In this document: in pieces, positions 1 to 11,872 of the stretch
Numbering within the stretch: the stretch's first letter is position 1
How the letters are laid out: every line of letters begins with the position of its first letter
Assembly (NCBI GenBank): GCA_949775045.1
Contig: OX459110.1
Location: 8,437,970 to 8,501,969 of the forward strand
Length of the DNA stretch: 64,000 bases
Direction of reading: 5' to 3'
From: Metridium senile
Taxonomy: Eukaryota; Cnidaria; Anthozoa; Actiniaria; Metridiidae
Made by a program: the position numbers and the translations under genes
The notes under the pieces: model-generated
The model's input: only the letters and a program-made list of their open reading frames with translations
What the model was told of the DNA's origin: nothing
The model's database searches: none

Positions 1-145
1 TACGTGTCGCCGCGTCGTGTTGCTGCGACTAGTGTGTACCGGCCTTTATTATTAGACCGTTTCAAAATATTGCGACCTTCGATTCCATCGGCTTGCATTT
101 GACTCGCGACATGGATTAACAAAGCGCTCACAATGTGTCTGTTGT

Positions 146-1780
146 TTAGTAGTTGATGGGGCCACCATGGCCATCAAATAAACTTCTCTTTTTGTATGAC
201 TTGGATGACTTAACAAAGCTCTCATAGTTTTCACGTTGATATTTATGTTGAGGCTGTTTGTTGTTTAGTATTTCATTTAGCCAACTTGGCCACCAAGGCA
301 TGTTACAATATGGTCCATTACAGCACGGTACATCAGGTGTGGGTGGTGGTGGAGGTGGAGGTGGAGGTGGTGGAGGTGGTGGAGGTGGTGGGGGAGGAGG
401 GGGAGGCGGTTCAGAGCATCCACCGCACGCATCACTAACGTGCTTCAAACCTGAAAAACAAATACAAATATATATTATTTGAAGAATAGAATATCAATTT
501 AGTGAGAGACTTCTGAGGTATGCCCTGATACCTTTTGGTCTCACGATTAGGCTTTTAAATTTAAATTTAAATTAATTTTTTTTCCAATTTCTTGAATAGG
601 CCCCTTTAGAATTCCGGGTCGGGCCTTTGCATCGTAGCGAGACCAAGGTTGAGATTGCAATGATAGAGACCTTTTAACACCTTTCCAGACAATTATTCAC
701 GTGTCTCTATCATTGGAAGCTCAACTTTTGTCTCACTACAATAAAAAGGCCCGGCTACCTTTCAAAATGGCGCGGGGAACTGTGAAGGAGACTATGGGCT
801 ATATATTTTATATCGATCAGTTAATTTGAGTCAGTTTTCTAGCTGGATATCGATGCCTACCTGGACTATTTTTGGGACGGAAAACATACACTGGTACTTG
901 TACAGGACTTGGTGCACAGTTAACTTGGGGTTGATTGGCATTCTGGGTGTTTTTATCGCTGAGCTTGTTGGCAGTAATTTTTTCACTGTTAACTAGTTTT
1001 AAATGCATATATTTGCTTCGTTTGTCTTGGTCATTGGTGCTGAAAGCAAAAATAGAATAAACGTTTATTGTCGTTATTATATTTATCGTTGTGTTGTGTG
1101 TAATAACTTCGTTGGTTGTTTTTAATATATATTAGTTGGAATTATTGTTATTAACCATTTGAATACAATTGTATACAGACATTACAGACAGCTTTTATCT
1201 TAACAGGAGTTTTTTCAGATAGTGACAGCGGCCAAATTGTTTTTCATAATACAGCGTAATGATAACGTCTTATGAACTAAAAATCAGCGAGAAAATTAAA
1301 GCTATTTGACAGATAATGATATTTGATAGATCATTTGAATAAAAAATGTAACTGCTGTAAATGAAAATGCGCCTATATAATCCCTTATTGTTGGATATCC
1401 TCTCGGATATGACCAATTGTTGAAAGCAGTATTCTTCCATATATAACTATCATAAATTGCGATAAATCTAAACACTGCTTTTCTTTTTATCCTTATTATG
1501 ATAAATCTCTGAATAAAACGCAGGAACCTTTCAACTACTAATTGATTAATAATTGATAATAACGTACTGTAGACATTCACCTTGTTAAGAGATCTTCATC
1601 TTGACTTAAATGGTCGTCATTTACGCAAGGCTTTAAAGGTAACGCCCTTATTTCGTGATCCTTTCCAATAAATCCCTTGCTAACACTCGGTCTTTCATTT
1701 GTGCCATATTCAGACGCCTTTACACATATGCCAATTAAAACTAAAACTAAATGAACTAATCTTTCAATTTTGTAGAACAT
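146..1780 (-). CDS. Secreted proline-run protein, three exons (unrecognised)
   Basis: Coding exons on the minus strand are 1780-1581, 1039-861 and 450-146. All junctions are GT..AG and the phases fit (AG|C, then G|GT), giving about 227 residues. Exon 1 opens with MFYKIERLVHLVLVLIGICV, a good signal peptide with likely cleavage near KAS. Exon 2 is polar (residues ~67-127). Exon 3 begins GLKHVSDACGGCSE, runs into more than 20 consecutive prolines, then PTPDVPCCNGPYCNMPWWPS and a basic polar tail ending GGPINY-stop. Secretion is inferred from the leader, and the two Cys clusters suggest disulphides. No family recognised. The proline run is a likely length polymorphism, since its codons form a GGT/GGA-type triplet repeat on the plus strand. 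Exon joining is by eye; an upstream noncoding exon is possible. Confidence 0.6.
597..790. repeat. MITE-like inverted repeat (GAGACGAACGTTGAGC family), intronic copy
   Basis: Diverged inverted arms around GCGAGACCAAGGTTGAG and its complement, with outer ends resembling GGCCCGGCTACCTTTCAA. It lies in intron 2 of the proline-run gene. The same family recurs at 16401-16595 (best copy), and partially at 14266-14335, 36205-36330 and 57716-57860. Confidence 0.55.
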
Positions 1781-2626
1781 TCCACCAGCCAGTAAACACC
1801 GCCGCAGTAGTGTACGATTTAAACCGACGTTGTAAAATATCCCTAGTGTGTCATTTTTGGGGGAAAAAACCCTTTGGTTAAAACATTGGTGGGCTGTTAT
1901 GGCGAACGATTTTAAATATAGTACAATGGTATGTCATGATTCCAGTGAACCATTCATAATTGCTTCTATTGATCACCCGTTATTCATCATTTTACAAACA
2001 ACTGGTACATGAATATTTAATACAGGCAGTTTAGTTATAGTGCACTAGTTATATCACTTATAGTTTACGGATTTACACAGAAAAGTATAGGCTAATAAAA
2101 TAGAAACCTCTTTGAAATATGATTTCCATTGAAATAAATCCATTCGGTTGGAAATTTTGATTCTAAATGGTAAACAGCTTCCGATCCTGATTCAAAACAG
2201 AAACACCGGAGACATTGTAGATATTTTTATCAAGAACGGAAAAGAGCGTGAAATGTTTTTCTTCAATTACAGGTCAGAGATTTCATTAGAATGACTCGTA
2301 TATCTTTTGTTTTCCAACCTGAATTTCCGGTTTTTACGTTCAAAAAGAAAGCACCCCGGACTTTTTTATGTTTGGTTAGTGGGTTTGAGCCTCCCCAAAA
2401 TACATGTACCAATTTCGAGTTCGCCATTGCACAGCCTTGTCCTAGAGCAATAGTCAGAGCTAAGTTAGAATAATTCATGCTATTTAATATTTGGTCTTAA
2501 AAATATCGTTTGTGCTCTGGCTCTGAAGACTCAGAAGTCTCAGCTTTGTAGATTCCTTTCTAATCTTATTGTAACATTCTTGCAGCTGTATACACATATT
2601 TCATAAAATGGCGGTTATGGTTGACA
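1781..2626. other. Unassigned intergenic sequence
   Basis: Only short open frames on both strands (for example 2263-2478), without codon or motif support. No repeat recognised. Confidence 0.4.
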
Positions 2627-2972
2627 GAGTGAGCGGCGAACGGTGATTGCACGACCGAGAGGAATTGTGGTAACTATACAGTATTTTGTTGGTCATCGGG
2701 CTCTCAACGAAAGAATGGCCAGCGGACTTCTCGGGAGATTAGGATTTCAGAATGTTGCGTGTTTTATAAGCGAGTTAATATAAATGAACAGTTTTGAGAG
2801 TAATATAGTTGTTTATTAGGATTTTACAAACATATAAAAGTGTGTTTTTCTACATTATTTAGCACTATACTATAAGCTTTTATTTTCTGACATAAAGGAA
2901 GCATAAATAATCCAAATCAAAGACCCACAATTCCTGTCGGTCGTCCGGCCAATCACCGTTCACAGCTCACTC
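2627..2972. repeat. MITE with long terminal inverted repeats
   Basis: Left end GAGTGAGCGGCGAACGGTGA pairs with right end TCACCGTTCACAGCTCACTC. The arms continue inward through an ACGACCGA..GGAATTGTGG motif. The interior is noncoding. The inner motif resembles the ends of the inverted repeat at 60173-60347. Confidence 0.6.
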
Positions 2973-5136
2973 AATTATGTGCGAAAAAAACTTGCAATAA
3001 AAGCTAAGCAATTTCGTTGTAAGTGGAGATTTGGCTTTTATCCTTAGGCTATGGAATTTGAACTTAATGCTTATTTAGTTACAAGTCCATCCTCCACGGG
3101 GGCATTTTATACCAACCACCGGCTCAAGATTCCGACTTTTGTTGTCAGTTCCTGTTAAGTTCCTGTTTTCCCTGCGTAAGTGAATATAGTAAGGAAATAT
3201 AAAATAAAAATAAAAGATCTCTATGCTTTGAATATATTTCTTTCATGTGAGTTTTTGATACAGATCCAAAATCAAACCACACTATTAGGATACGGATATA
3301 AATCGCACATTTAGCGGCCATTTACATTGGAAAAAGCTGTCCCTATTATCAGGGTTAGCTGTTAGGCGAGCCAATGTCTCCCTGATCTCTCTGAAAATCA
3401 AGTTTGAGTGTTTACATGAGACATATTTTCATACCTCGGCTATAAGAGTCACCCTGCTGGTAGGGTTAACCTCTTAGTGAAAAGGGGTGACCCTTGTAAC
3501 CGGGGTAACCTTTCTTCATGCAAATATTTCTCAGGATTTAAATATTTCGTTACGACAACAACAGTGTCGCGATATTTTTAAGTTTTTGCAAAGTTTTATT
3601 TATCTCTACAGAAAATTAATTCAACCATGATACAATCTAGCTTTTTTGAGCATTATAGTAGTCTTTGTACCTCAATAGCTGGAGATTAAGCAATCTTTTT
3701 GTGCAAATCGGCTGATGAATATCAAGCCTTCGCCTTAGAAAAATGCCTGTCTTCAATTTAGAGAACAATCCACTATGTCGAAGTGTTTGCAGCAACTGCT
3801 ATCCAATGGCGATGCCACTACCATCATTTTGAAGCTTGTATTCTTGTCCATCGCATAGGCATAATAGAAAATTAGGAAAGTTCATTTTTGAAAACAAAAA
3901 TAAGCCATAAAATCCACATAAAGAAGTATTTTTAATCGTAAAAAGGTCGCTCTACTCAAAAGTTTTACAAGAAAATATGCCTTCATCTATCTTATTTTGT
4001 TCTTCAATGCTTAAAGTTCTTATAAATCAGATTTTAAGACCAAAATATTCTTTAAGATTGTCCAAAAATAACAAAAAACAAACATATACAAATGTCAAAA
4101 ATTTCGCCCGAAGCTGTTGTTCGAAAATCGGCCAATTCAGCCAATCAAGTCACTCGAACCTAGTCTCCCAACATTTGCCACAGACCGGGTTAATATTTCT
4201 CTCGCAAATCCTCTGACAAGCAAACCGATAGTCCACCCGGGTCGACTGGGGGAACGTTTTCCCATATAAACGGCTCCTTGGTGAATCTCATTGACTGAAA
4301 CGAAATATGGCGACCTCTTGATTATTCTTGACTGGCTAGCCTCGTGTTCACGTTTGAAGCACAAGGGAATTTTCACATGTATTTGAGGCCGCCCCGTCAA
4401 TAGGTTTTCGAATTGTTTGCCGGCATATTTCGATTTATTCCTATATATGGTGGACATAAAAGATCCTGTTGTGCTCTTCGAAAAGAGCGCACAGGGGATT
4501 GTTTCCCGGCAAAACAGTCAGGTTGTGGTATCCCTGCCTTCGTATGAAGGAAAGCTTATGCAATTCAATAAAATAAATAAAATTCCAACCCTTTAATTCA
4601 ACCCTTAGATGGTTTTTGAAGCATATGAAATTCCTTTTTTCTTTGGTTATCATTTGGAAGTGTGCTGGTGTTGATCAAGCCTTCTAATAATTCAATGTGA
4701 AACAGTCTACTTGGTCTATCATATATATATTATCCCTTCATTTAATATATGATATAATAAATTCACTATTATACAAATTGTAAGTTTTGATCCAATACTT
4801 GAATTTTCTAATTATATACACTAGATACATAAATGTCACAAATGTTGTCAACATAAATAGACATTTTGACGATTCCAATGTCACGTGACTTATTAAATAC
4901 TCCGGCATCATATATATATTTCTCCGACTTTTGTCTCCGAAGCATTTAATTCAACGTGTATGTACCATAATTAGAATAATGCGGGACATTTGGAGTAATC
5001 GAGATGTCTTTTAGACTGTACAACTTCTACAAAATTGACTGTATTTCGCCAATTATTTACAATTCCTATATGTGCTAAGGCTACATGAAACAGTGCAGGT
5101 TTTGATCGAACATTCGATTGATTGATAGAAGGTGAC
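2973..5136. other. Unassigned intergenic sequence
   Basis: No supported gene. Around 3340-3510 there are GGGTTA/TAACC-rich, partly inverted motifs that may be an old MITE. 4440-4510 shares a diverged block (GTGGACATAAAAGATCCTGT) with the opposite strand near 15340-15410, so it is a dispersed repeat. A 106-residue open frame at 4137-4457 (-) has no recognisable features. Confidence 0.35.
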
Positions 5137-5898
5137 ATCAAATATATTTTTATAAAAGAATTAGGTTTTCTCTGACTAAATTTGATGATATTTAATAAGA
5201 CGTTTCGGCTAAGTCTTTAGCCTTCATCAGTTGAATTTGTACAAGTTTGCGTGCGCGAGAGGATTAAAAAAAATAACGATGTACAATAAATTTGCGCGCG
5301 CTAAGATGTTTAGAGTAACTAGCTCGCGCTTTTATTTGTCAAATGAGAATGTATAGGTGGAATGTTCATTCTATAGGCCGATTTACACGATAAGATTATC
5401 GTGTGCGTCTTGTAGTATACGACTCAAATGAGCTCCAAGTCGTGCCGTGTAAATGCTTATACGACTTGCCTACGACTGACGCACGCGAGCTACAACTTGT
5501 AGTAGGATTTTGAACCAAGGATGAAAACCCTACGACTTGTTGTAGGAAAATGACGTAATTTGTCCCATATTAGGACTGGATCTAGTATTTCGTCCAATCA
5601 CACGATTTTAGCAATGGCGTATACGAATCGTATACGACTAGTCGTACGCGTGTGAATGGTACCTACTACAATTTGTAGGCAAATCGTATACTGCAGTCGT
5701 AGGTCAAAATCGTATCGTGTAATCGGCCTTATTATTTCCAGCGTTTTTGTCCTGGTTGGAATACCACGCTTCTAGAAAATTCTCTCGCGCACGCAAACTT
5801 GTACAAATTCAACTGATGAAGGCTAAAGACCGAAACGTCTTATTAAATATCATCAAATTTAGTCAGAGAAAACCTAATTCTTTTATAAAAATCATGAA
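5137..5898. mobile_element. Inverted-repeat element with hammerhead-like motifs, Penelope-like remnant?
   Basis: Arms 5137-5271 and 5776-5898 are near-perfect inverted copies. Each holds CTGATGA..GAAAC (minus strand about 5230-5202; plus strand 5813-5836). In the left arm the intervening bases form a 6 bp stem, GGCTAA-AGAC-TTAGCC, as in hammerhead stem II. The right arm has lost part of it. Such motifs are known from Penelope-like elements and retrozymes. No reverse transcriptase is present. A separate MITE is nested between the arms. Confidence 0.5.
5375..5729. repeat. Nested MITE with AGGCCGATTTACACGATA-type ends
   Basis: Left end AGGCCGATTTACACGATAAG matches the complement of the right end ATCGTATCGTGTAATCGGCC. 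The interior is rich in TACGACT/AGTCGTA permutations. It is noncoding and sits between the arms of the 5137-5898 element. Confidence 0.6.
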
Positions 5899-7208
5899 TC
5901 CTGACTACAACAATCATATCAAATATATTGTTTGTCTTGACATTACATAATGTTTGTTTACATAAATTTTCTGTTCGATTCTATTGGGGAAATTGGATGA
6001 CTTTGCACATTTTTAAACTTCTCGGATAAGGAAGTTTAAGCGGAGTTCCTTTATTTTCACACTACACTTAATAACGTACATTTGGGAGACGTAAAAAAAG
6101 GGAGACACACTAGACGCAACTCAGTAGCTGACTTTTATCAACAGATATTAACTATGTGCCCCTCGTCATTGCAAACCGTCGACTATTCGAAGAAATCGTA
6201 CACTGCAAAGCGCATTTAAACGTATTTCATATGGAAACAGGGCTTACCACTTCTATATCGTTATTCCGTTAGGTTTTAATATATTCTGATGAATAGTACA
6301 GTAGATTGAGCGTGGAGCTGGTAGACACTTAACCCTTTGACAAATACTTAAATAATCATTGGCATGTGAAATTCAATTACGGAAACAGAATTTGTTTTTT
6401 TTGATATTGGGAATTTGGTATATCTAAAAATGTTATAGAGGCATATATGATATTGATAATATAATTTATGCACATACGGGATCGTGGCATTCAATGATGT
6501 ATTTTGGTCCAGCTAGCCAGTAAGGGGACATTTTGAATATTTTGGTCAAAAGCTGTAAGGACACAGCCCAGCAACCCTTCCCTCCTTATAATAAAAATGG
6601 CATTTCGTTTTAGAAATGGCTCCAAAGATCTCATATTTATCTTTGCAATGAGAAAGATATACTGCTACATGTCAACGAAAAAAATGTTGCTGCATCGGGT
6701 TCCCTGTTTTTAAAACTACTATCCATTTCTCTATCTATTATAATTCATTTTTATAACGGAGAGGCCATATTGTTTAAAACAATAGGTTTAGAATCCATTG
6801 GGTCCCCTTGCCCTCATGCGTTTCAGAACGTTCCAAGCAAAGGTTTTCGCTCTAATGGGAATAAACATGGCCACCATGTGATAAAACACATAGTGCAATC
6901 TTTAACTTTTTTTTAATCTTGTTAAAATTTTCATCTAGATCTTATGGTGCTATTTTTAAATCTATGAAATCATTGGTGACACATTATGGTTCCTCTCCTG
7001 GCCCGTACGACAGAAATACCTTCATCTCTGGTTGTTCTTGACCTAAGCACTTCAAAACGCATTACCATAGAGCCCTACTTGTCTGAAAAAAACCTACTGA
7101 TCAACTAATTAATCTTTAAACGTTAAAACGATGATTTAATTTCTCAGTTGGGAAAATAATTCACTTCAACGAGCCTCGGTAGATCCTTGTGTTTCGGTAC
7201 CAAAAGCC
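5899..7208. other. Upstream region of the Cys-rich gene
   Basis: No gene or repeat recognised. The last few hundred bases presumably hold the promoter and 5' UTR of the gene starting at 7209, but no convincing TATA box is seen. Confidence 0.35.
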
Positions 7209-9716
7209 ATGGATTTGAAAGTCATTTTCGGGTTTTGCTTCGTTCTTTTATACTGTAGCCTGATAGTGGACGCTAAAGCAGTTAATAAATCTGGTAAGTT
7301 GGCTTTTTAAACACTTATTAATGTGGTAAAAGTACTGTTCTAAATCCCTGATTGAATTGAATTGAATGGTACCCATCTAAAAACTAGATTTATCCTATAG
7401 AACATATATGAAAACGTATATATATTATCTATATATGTATATGTATCTATATTTTACAGAATTTAACCATAAAATTTTACCTAAACTGTTTTTTTTTTCT
7501 TCAGCAGAAAAAATCTGTAATATAGAATAAAATTATTGGATATATGGTGGCTTGATTGTAAACTCTTATTATCGATCCTTTTTACAGATTAATTTGACTA
7601 ATATGATTGATAGCTCAAAAACACGGAATTGAGCTAATTTGAAATATTTTGGGATGATTGTTTCTGTTTCTTAAGAAAGATTTCGTTTCCTAGATCAATT
7701 TACTGCCAAATCATACCACGGATACATTCATTATCGGTATCGGTATATTTTCCCGGATGACTTATAAGTTAGATTAACAATCGTGGATGGTTATTTAGGT
7801 GTTACAAATGTTCTTACTTTGGTCTCTGAACTTATTTCAGAGGAGAAAAAAGCAGAACCCAATGCATCCTTGAAAGAGAAGGCCGACAAAGAGGTGAAAG
7901 GATCTGAAAGCGATGGTAAGAAAAACTATTGATACAATATCGTTTTCAAAATTCTGGTTTTTTTTACCAATTTCTTTTTTTCGGTGGTGTCGTTAATATG
8001 GCTACTACAAATGCAAACAAAGTCATGTTTTCTTACGATAATTTAAGGTTGCTTTCGGTTTACTTCACTTTGAAGGATACCAGTATTTTGTTGAATGGGC
8101 GTGTAGGATGGGGTATCCCTTGTTGAAATTAATGGTAGAGAAAATCCGCGGTCGATTTTGAGATTTTCCTCTAGGTAATCATAAATGTTATCCTAAATTT
8201 AAGGTTGCTTTCGGTTTACTTCACTTTGAAGAATACCAGTATTTTGTTGAATAGCCGTGTAGGATAGGGGTACCCCTTGTTGATTTTGAAATTTGCCCCT
8301 AGGTTATCATAAGTGTAATCATAAATTGGACGAACTGCTAGAGCGTTGTTAATTTAAACCCCTTTTACAGCCAATAATACGAATATGTGATGTTCTTGTG
8401 AACTATAATGTTTAGGTTTAGTTACAATGCAAAATGAATGAATGAATGAAAACGTTTTTTAACGAGGGAAACACTAAATAGTAAAAAATCTAATAAATAC
8501 GTGCGCCTAGGCCTCTAGCAAACAGTCAAAAGATGTGGAGTCACGTTGCACAATTGCTTTTACAGCTGATACTATTACGTTATTTAAACTCGTCAAAACT
8601 CAAAACTTGTTTTTCCAAAATATATTTTTATTGATTTGTTTTAGAGCGTTGAGCTTAGTATAATGCTTCTTTAATCTTGTATTATCATTATCATAATTAT
8701 TACTATTATTCAGCGAGAACCTTAAAAGGTAACACGGGTAATATTTTCAGCCCTAAAAGGTGCTCCGATTACCCCTGTCACTTAGACAAAGGTTGCACAA
8801 ACCCGAGTTTAATTTTTTGGAAGAACATTTGGCATCCTTTAAACAAAATAATTTGCAATAAACAAGCGATCAAATTCTCCTAATTGCTTCAGCAAGACAC
8901 TATTGTTGTAAGCAGTGAAAATGTGCTATTGCTTAGGTTTTAGAATAATTAACTTTAAACTTAATATCTACTATGAAAATCACTAGAGTGCTTAAAAGGC
9001 CATATGAAATTTGGCCTCGGGTCTGTATTTATCTCCATACCACATGACTATTTTTCAACAAAATCATTGACCAGAATCGAAGCGATCGCATGGTAAAAAT
9101 GGGACAAGATTTCAAACGAGCATTCTGTCTGTCTGTTACAGATGATGCTGTACCCATCGTCATTCAACCAGGAAAGCTTAAAAAATGTAACATACTTTGC
9201 GAGAAAAACAAAACCATCGAAAAACGCTGCAACTGCAAAGAGGAGAAATGCAAAGATGAGTGCGCCGAAAAAAGACAAACAAAATGCGATGTAAAGAAGA
9301 AGTGCCAGAAGCGATCACATGGTCATGGTGTTGAGAAAAGATGCCGGTCAGCGGCTGGTAAAAAGAAGAGTTGTTGCAGTACTAAGAAGACCTCTCCTCT
9401 CAAGCAACGTCTCTTTAAATTACCCGCCAGAATGATTGCACCAATTAGAAGCTACAATGAACCAGAAAACAAGGAATGTCCCGACAAAAGAAGTGGTAAC
9501 CGCTGTACTTGTGAAGAATGTTGCCATTGTCCATGTTGCTGCTGCTGCTGCTGCGAACCGTGTTGCTGTTGCGATTGCTGTCATCATTGCTGCTGCTGTG
9601 ATTGCTGCCATCACTGCTGCCATTGTTGCCCATGCTGTTGCTGTTGCTGTAAGAAGTCTAAAGCTGCTGGTGCTCACGCTAGACCTGCCATTGCAGACAA
9701 ACCCAATGGAAACTAA
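7209..9716 (+). CDS. Secreted Cys/His-rich protein, three exons (unrecognised)
   Basis: Exons are 7209-7293, 7841-7915 and 9142-9716. All junctions are GT..AG with phase 1 throughout (G|AG, G|AT), giving about 244 residues. Exon 1 encodes a signal peptide (MDLKVIFGFCFVLLYCSLIV, then DAKA). Exon 2 is Lys/Glu-rich. Exon 3 starts DDAVPIVIQPGKLKKCNILC and continues with a basic Cys region, then IAPIRSYNEPENK. The tail of about 60 residues is more than half Cys (runs of up to seven C, with HCC/DCC units), ending in KKSKAAGAHARPAIADK. Such density could bind metal or form extensive disulphides; neither is shown. It is not a standard metallothionein, given its leader and length. The last exon has a duplicate at 11211-11872. 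Confidence 0.7.
8036..8330. repeat. Two-copy tandem repeat in intron 2
   Basis: Unit of roughly 150 bp, with the shared core AAGGTTGCTTTCGGTTTACT at ~8047 and ~8201, and a second shared block around CCAGTATTTTGTTGAAT. Noncoding. Confidence 0.6.
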
Positions 9717-9779
9717 GCATCATTTTTATCAGCTATTGGGAGAAATAGAGGAATGTTGAAAGAGACAGTTCTATAATAA

Positions 9780-10610
9780 TAATAATGATAATAATATTAA
9801 TCAATAAAACGATCTATTTAAAAGAAATGTCTGAAGTCTGGATTTAAAAAGGTCTGGCGATTTTGCCGTTGTTATTTCACTAGGCAGGGCGCTCCACAGC
9901 CGAAAAAGCGCGGTTTCCATAGTTTTTTGATTTAGTACAAAATTTAGCTAGGAGACTATTTCCGTTTGAACGTAAGGGGCTAAACGTCGAATATTCCTCT
10001 AGTAAATCAGCCAGATAATCATGTGCTGAACCATTCGCTCTTTATAGACCAATAATAAGACTTTGTATTGGATGCGAGCAAGAACTGGTAGCCAGTTAAG
10101 ATTATTAAGATTATCCTTTTTGGGTCTTGCAACGTAAAACTCTTGCAGCAGCGTCCAAAAGTCGTTGAAGCCTCTTTATTTCAAATTCAAATAGACTGTA
10201 AAGAAGGTTGTTACATTGGTCTGATTTAGTTGTCTCAGAAGCATGGACCACCTTCCCAACGTGGGTTTTGGGTCTTACATCGTGCAACTCTTACAGTAGC
10301 GTCCAAAACTCGTGAAAGCCTCTTGATCTCATTCAGATTCAGGTAGACCGTAAAGAAGGCTGTCACATTAATTGGTCTGATTTAGTTGTCACAGAAGCAT
10401 GACCCAACTTCTTAACTTGGGGTTGATCCAAATGTTTACCTATCCTTCTAATGTTACTCAAGGCCATGAAAAATGTTTTGCAGCAGTTGAATGGTTTTCC
10501 AATACTTTAAAATACACTCATTAATAATTCATAAGACTTTGGTCAAATCAGTTGGACCAATTTAGTCACATCCTTTAGGTTTAAACTTAAAAAAGACCTC
10601 TTAATAGTAT
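9780..10610. repeat. LINE-like 3' debris and a two-copy tandem repeat
   Basis: 9830-10100 resembles the 3' tail of an old LINE (blocks such as CAGGGCGCTCCACAGCCG), with no open frame. 10119-10440 holds two diverged copies of a unit of about 155 bp, each with a GGTCTGATTTAGTTGTC block. Confidence 0.4.
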
Positions 10611-10617
10611 TATATAA

Positions 10618-10837
10618 AGACAAGGTATGAGTTCACCCAAGCGACGACTGTGCCAGAGGAACCAAAACGCTTCTCAAGACGCTGAAGAAGTAGCTCATTA
10701 TCAATTGTATCAAATGCTGATGAGAAGTCCAGGAGAATCACAAAAGCCACATTACCATTATCCACAGCTCTAAGGAGGTCGTTCTGTACACGTAGTAGCG
10801 CAGTGTCAGTACTATGACATGAACAATAGACAGACTG
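10618..10837 (-). pseudogene. Non-LTR retrotransposon reverse transcriptase fragment (L2/CR1-like)
   Basis: The minus strand translates without stops for about 73 codons. It includes HSTDTALLRVQNDLLRAVD, then AFVILLDFSSAFDTIDNELL, then LQRLEKRFG and VVAWVNSYL. The LLDFSSAFDTI block is the RT motif carrying the first catalytic Asp in L2/CR1/Rex-type LINEs. The rest of RT and the endonuclease are missing, so this is a 5'-truncated, broken relic. It lies between the two Cys-rich last exons. The L2 versus CR1 assignment is uncertain. Confidence 0.75.
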
Positions 10838-11089
10838 CAGCTCTCGATATAACTTGTTCAGATGCAGATGGAAGAGTAGCTGAGGTACTACTAGCTCTAT
10901 GTTTCGACCACAAACATGGCTGTCATGAAATTAATTTATTCATTGATTAATACAAGGTTTTAGGAACATTATACTAAGCTGAGTGCCCTTACACAATAAA
11001 TAAATAAATTGAAATAGAAAATAATAGAAAAATAAAGAAGTTTTGTTGTGATTTAAATAACGTAATAGTATCAACAATTCTTATATGAT

Positions 11090-11160
11090 AGGACAGTGAG
11101 TTCCATAGTTTTGGGGCTGAAATGGAATAGGCCCTGTCCCCATAATTTACAGTGAAATAC
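11090..11160. repeat. Second LINE-like 3' fragment
   Basis: GAGTTCCATAGTTTTGGGGC followed by CCCTGTCCCC resembles the conserved block of invertebrate LINE tails. Related text occurs near 52340. Confidence 0.3.
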
Positions 11161-11210
11161 CTCTATGCCTGTAAATTGATAGCTTGGAATAAACTATTTA
11201 TCTGTTTCAG

Positions 11211-11872
11211 CTGATGATGATGCACCTATCGACTGTAATCCAGCAAAGCTTAAAAAATGTAACATACTTTGCGAGAAAAACAAAACCATAGAAAAACGGT
11301 GCAACTGCAAAGAGGAAGAGTGCAAAGTAGAGTGCGCTGAGAAAAGACGAACAAAATGCGACGTAAAGAAGAAGTGCCAGAAGAAGTGCCAGAAGCGATC
11401 ACATGGTGGCCATGGTGTTGAAAAAAGATGCAAGTCAGCAGCTGGTAAAAGGAAGAGCTGTTTCAGTACTAAAAAGGCCTCGCCACTCAAGCAACGTCTC
11501 TTTAGATTTCCCGCCATTATGATTGCACCAATTAGAAGCTACAATGGCCCCGAAAAAGGCGATTTGAACAAGAAGGGAAGTCCAAGCAAAAGATGTGGTG
11601 GTGGCTGTGGCTGTGGCTGTGGCTGTTGTTGTCACGAATGTTGCTGTTGCCCATGTTGCTGCTGCTGCTGCGAGCCCTGTCACTGCTGCTGTGATCACTG
11701 CTGTGACCACTGCTGCTGCGATCACTGCTGCGATCACTGCTGTGATCATTGCTGTGATTGCTGCCATCACTGCTGTCATTGTTGCCCATGCTGCTGCTGT
11801 AAGAAGTCTAAAGCTGGTGCAAAAGCTGTACCCGCTGTACCAGCCATAGCAGCCAAACCCCATGGAAAATAA
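11211..11872 (+). CDS. Duplicate Cys/His-rich terminal exon
   Basis: A CAG acceptor at 11208-11210 opens a frame that reads ADDDAPIDCNPAKLKKCNILC through to a stop at 11872, about 219 residues. It is strongly similar to exon 3 of the 7209-9716 gene: the same KLKKCNILCEKNKTIEKRCN, the same SPLKQRLF, MIAPIRSYN and a Cys tail. Here the tail has CDHCC units and a GGCGCGCGC run. No start codon with a leader and no copies of exons 1-2 are seen between 9717 and 11210. The acceptor phase (1) matches exons 1 and 2 of the upstream gene, so it could be an alternative last exon, or a second gene whose first exons are lost or too diverged to see. Confidence 0.6.

Noticed and set aside
258..482. Poly-glycine frame on the plus strand
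   Set aside because: It is the antisense shadow of the proline-run exon, which has splice sites and a leader exon.
9420..9759. Ala/Thr-rich and Ser/Asn-rich frames overlapping the Cys exon
   Set aside because: These are other-frame readings of TGC/TGT repeats. The Cys frame joins a signal-peptide exon in phase.
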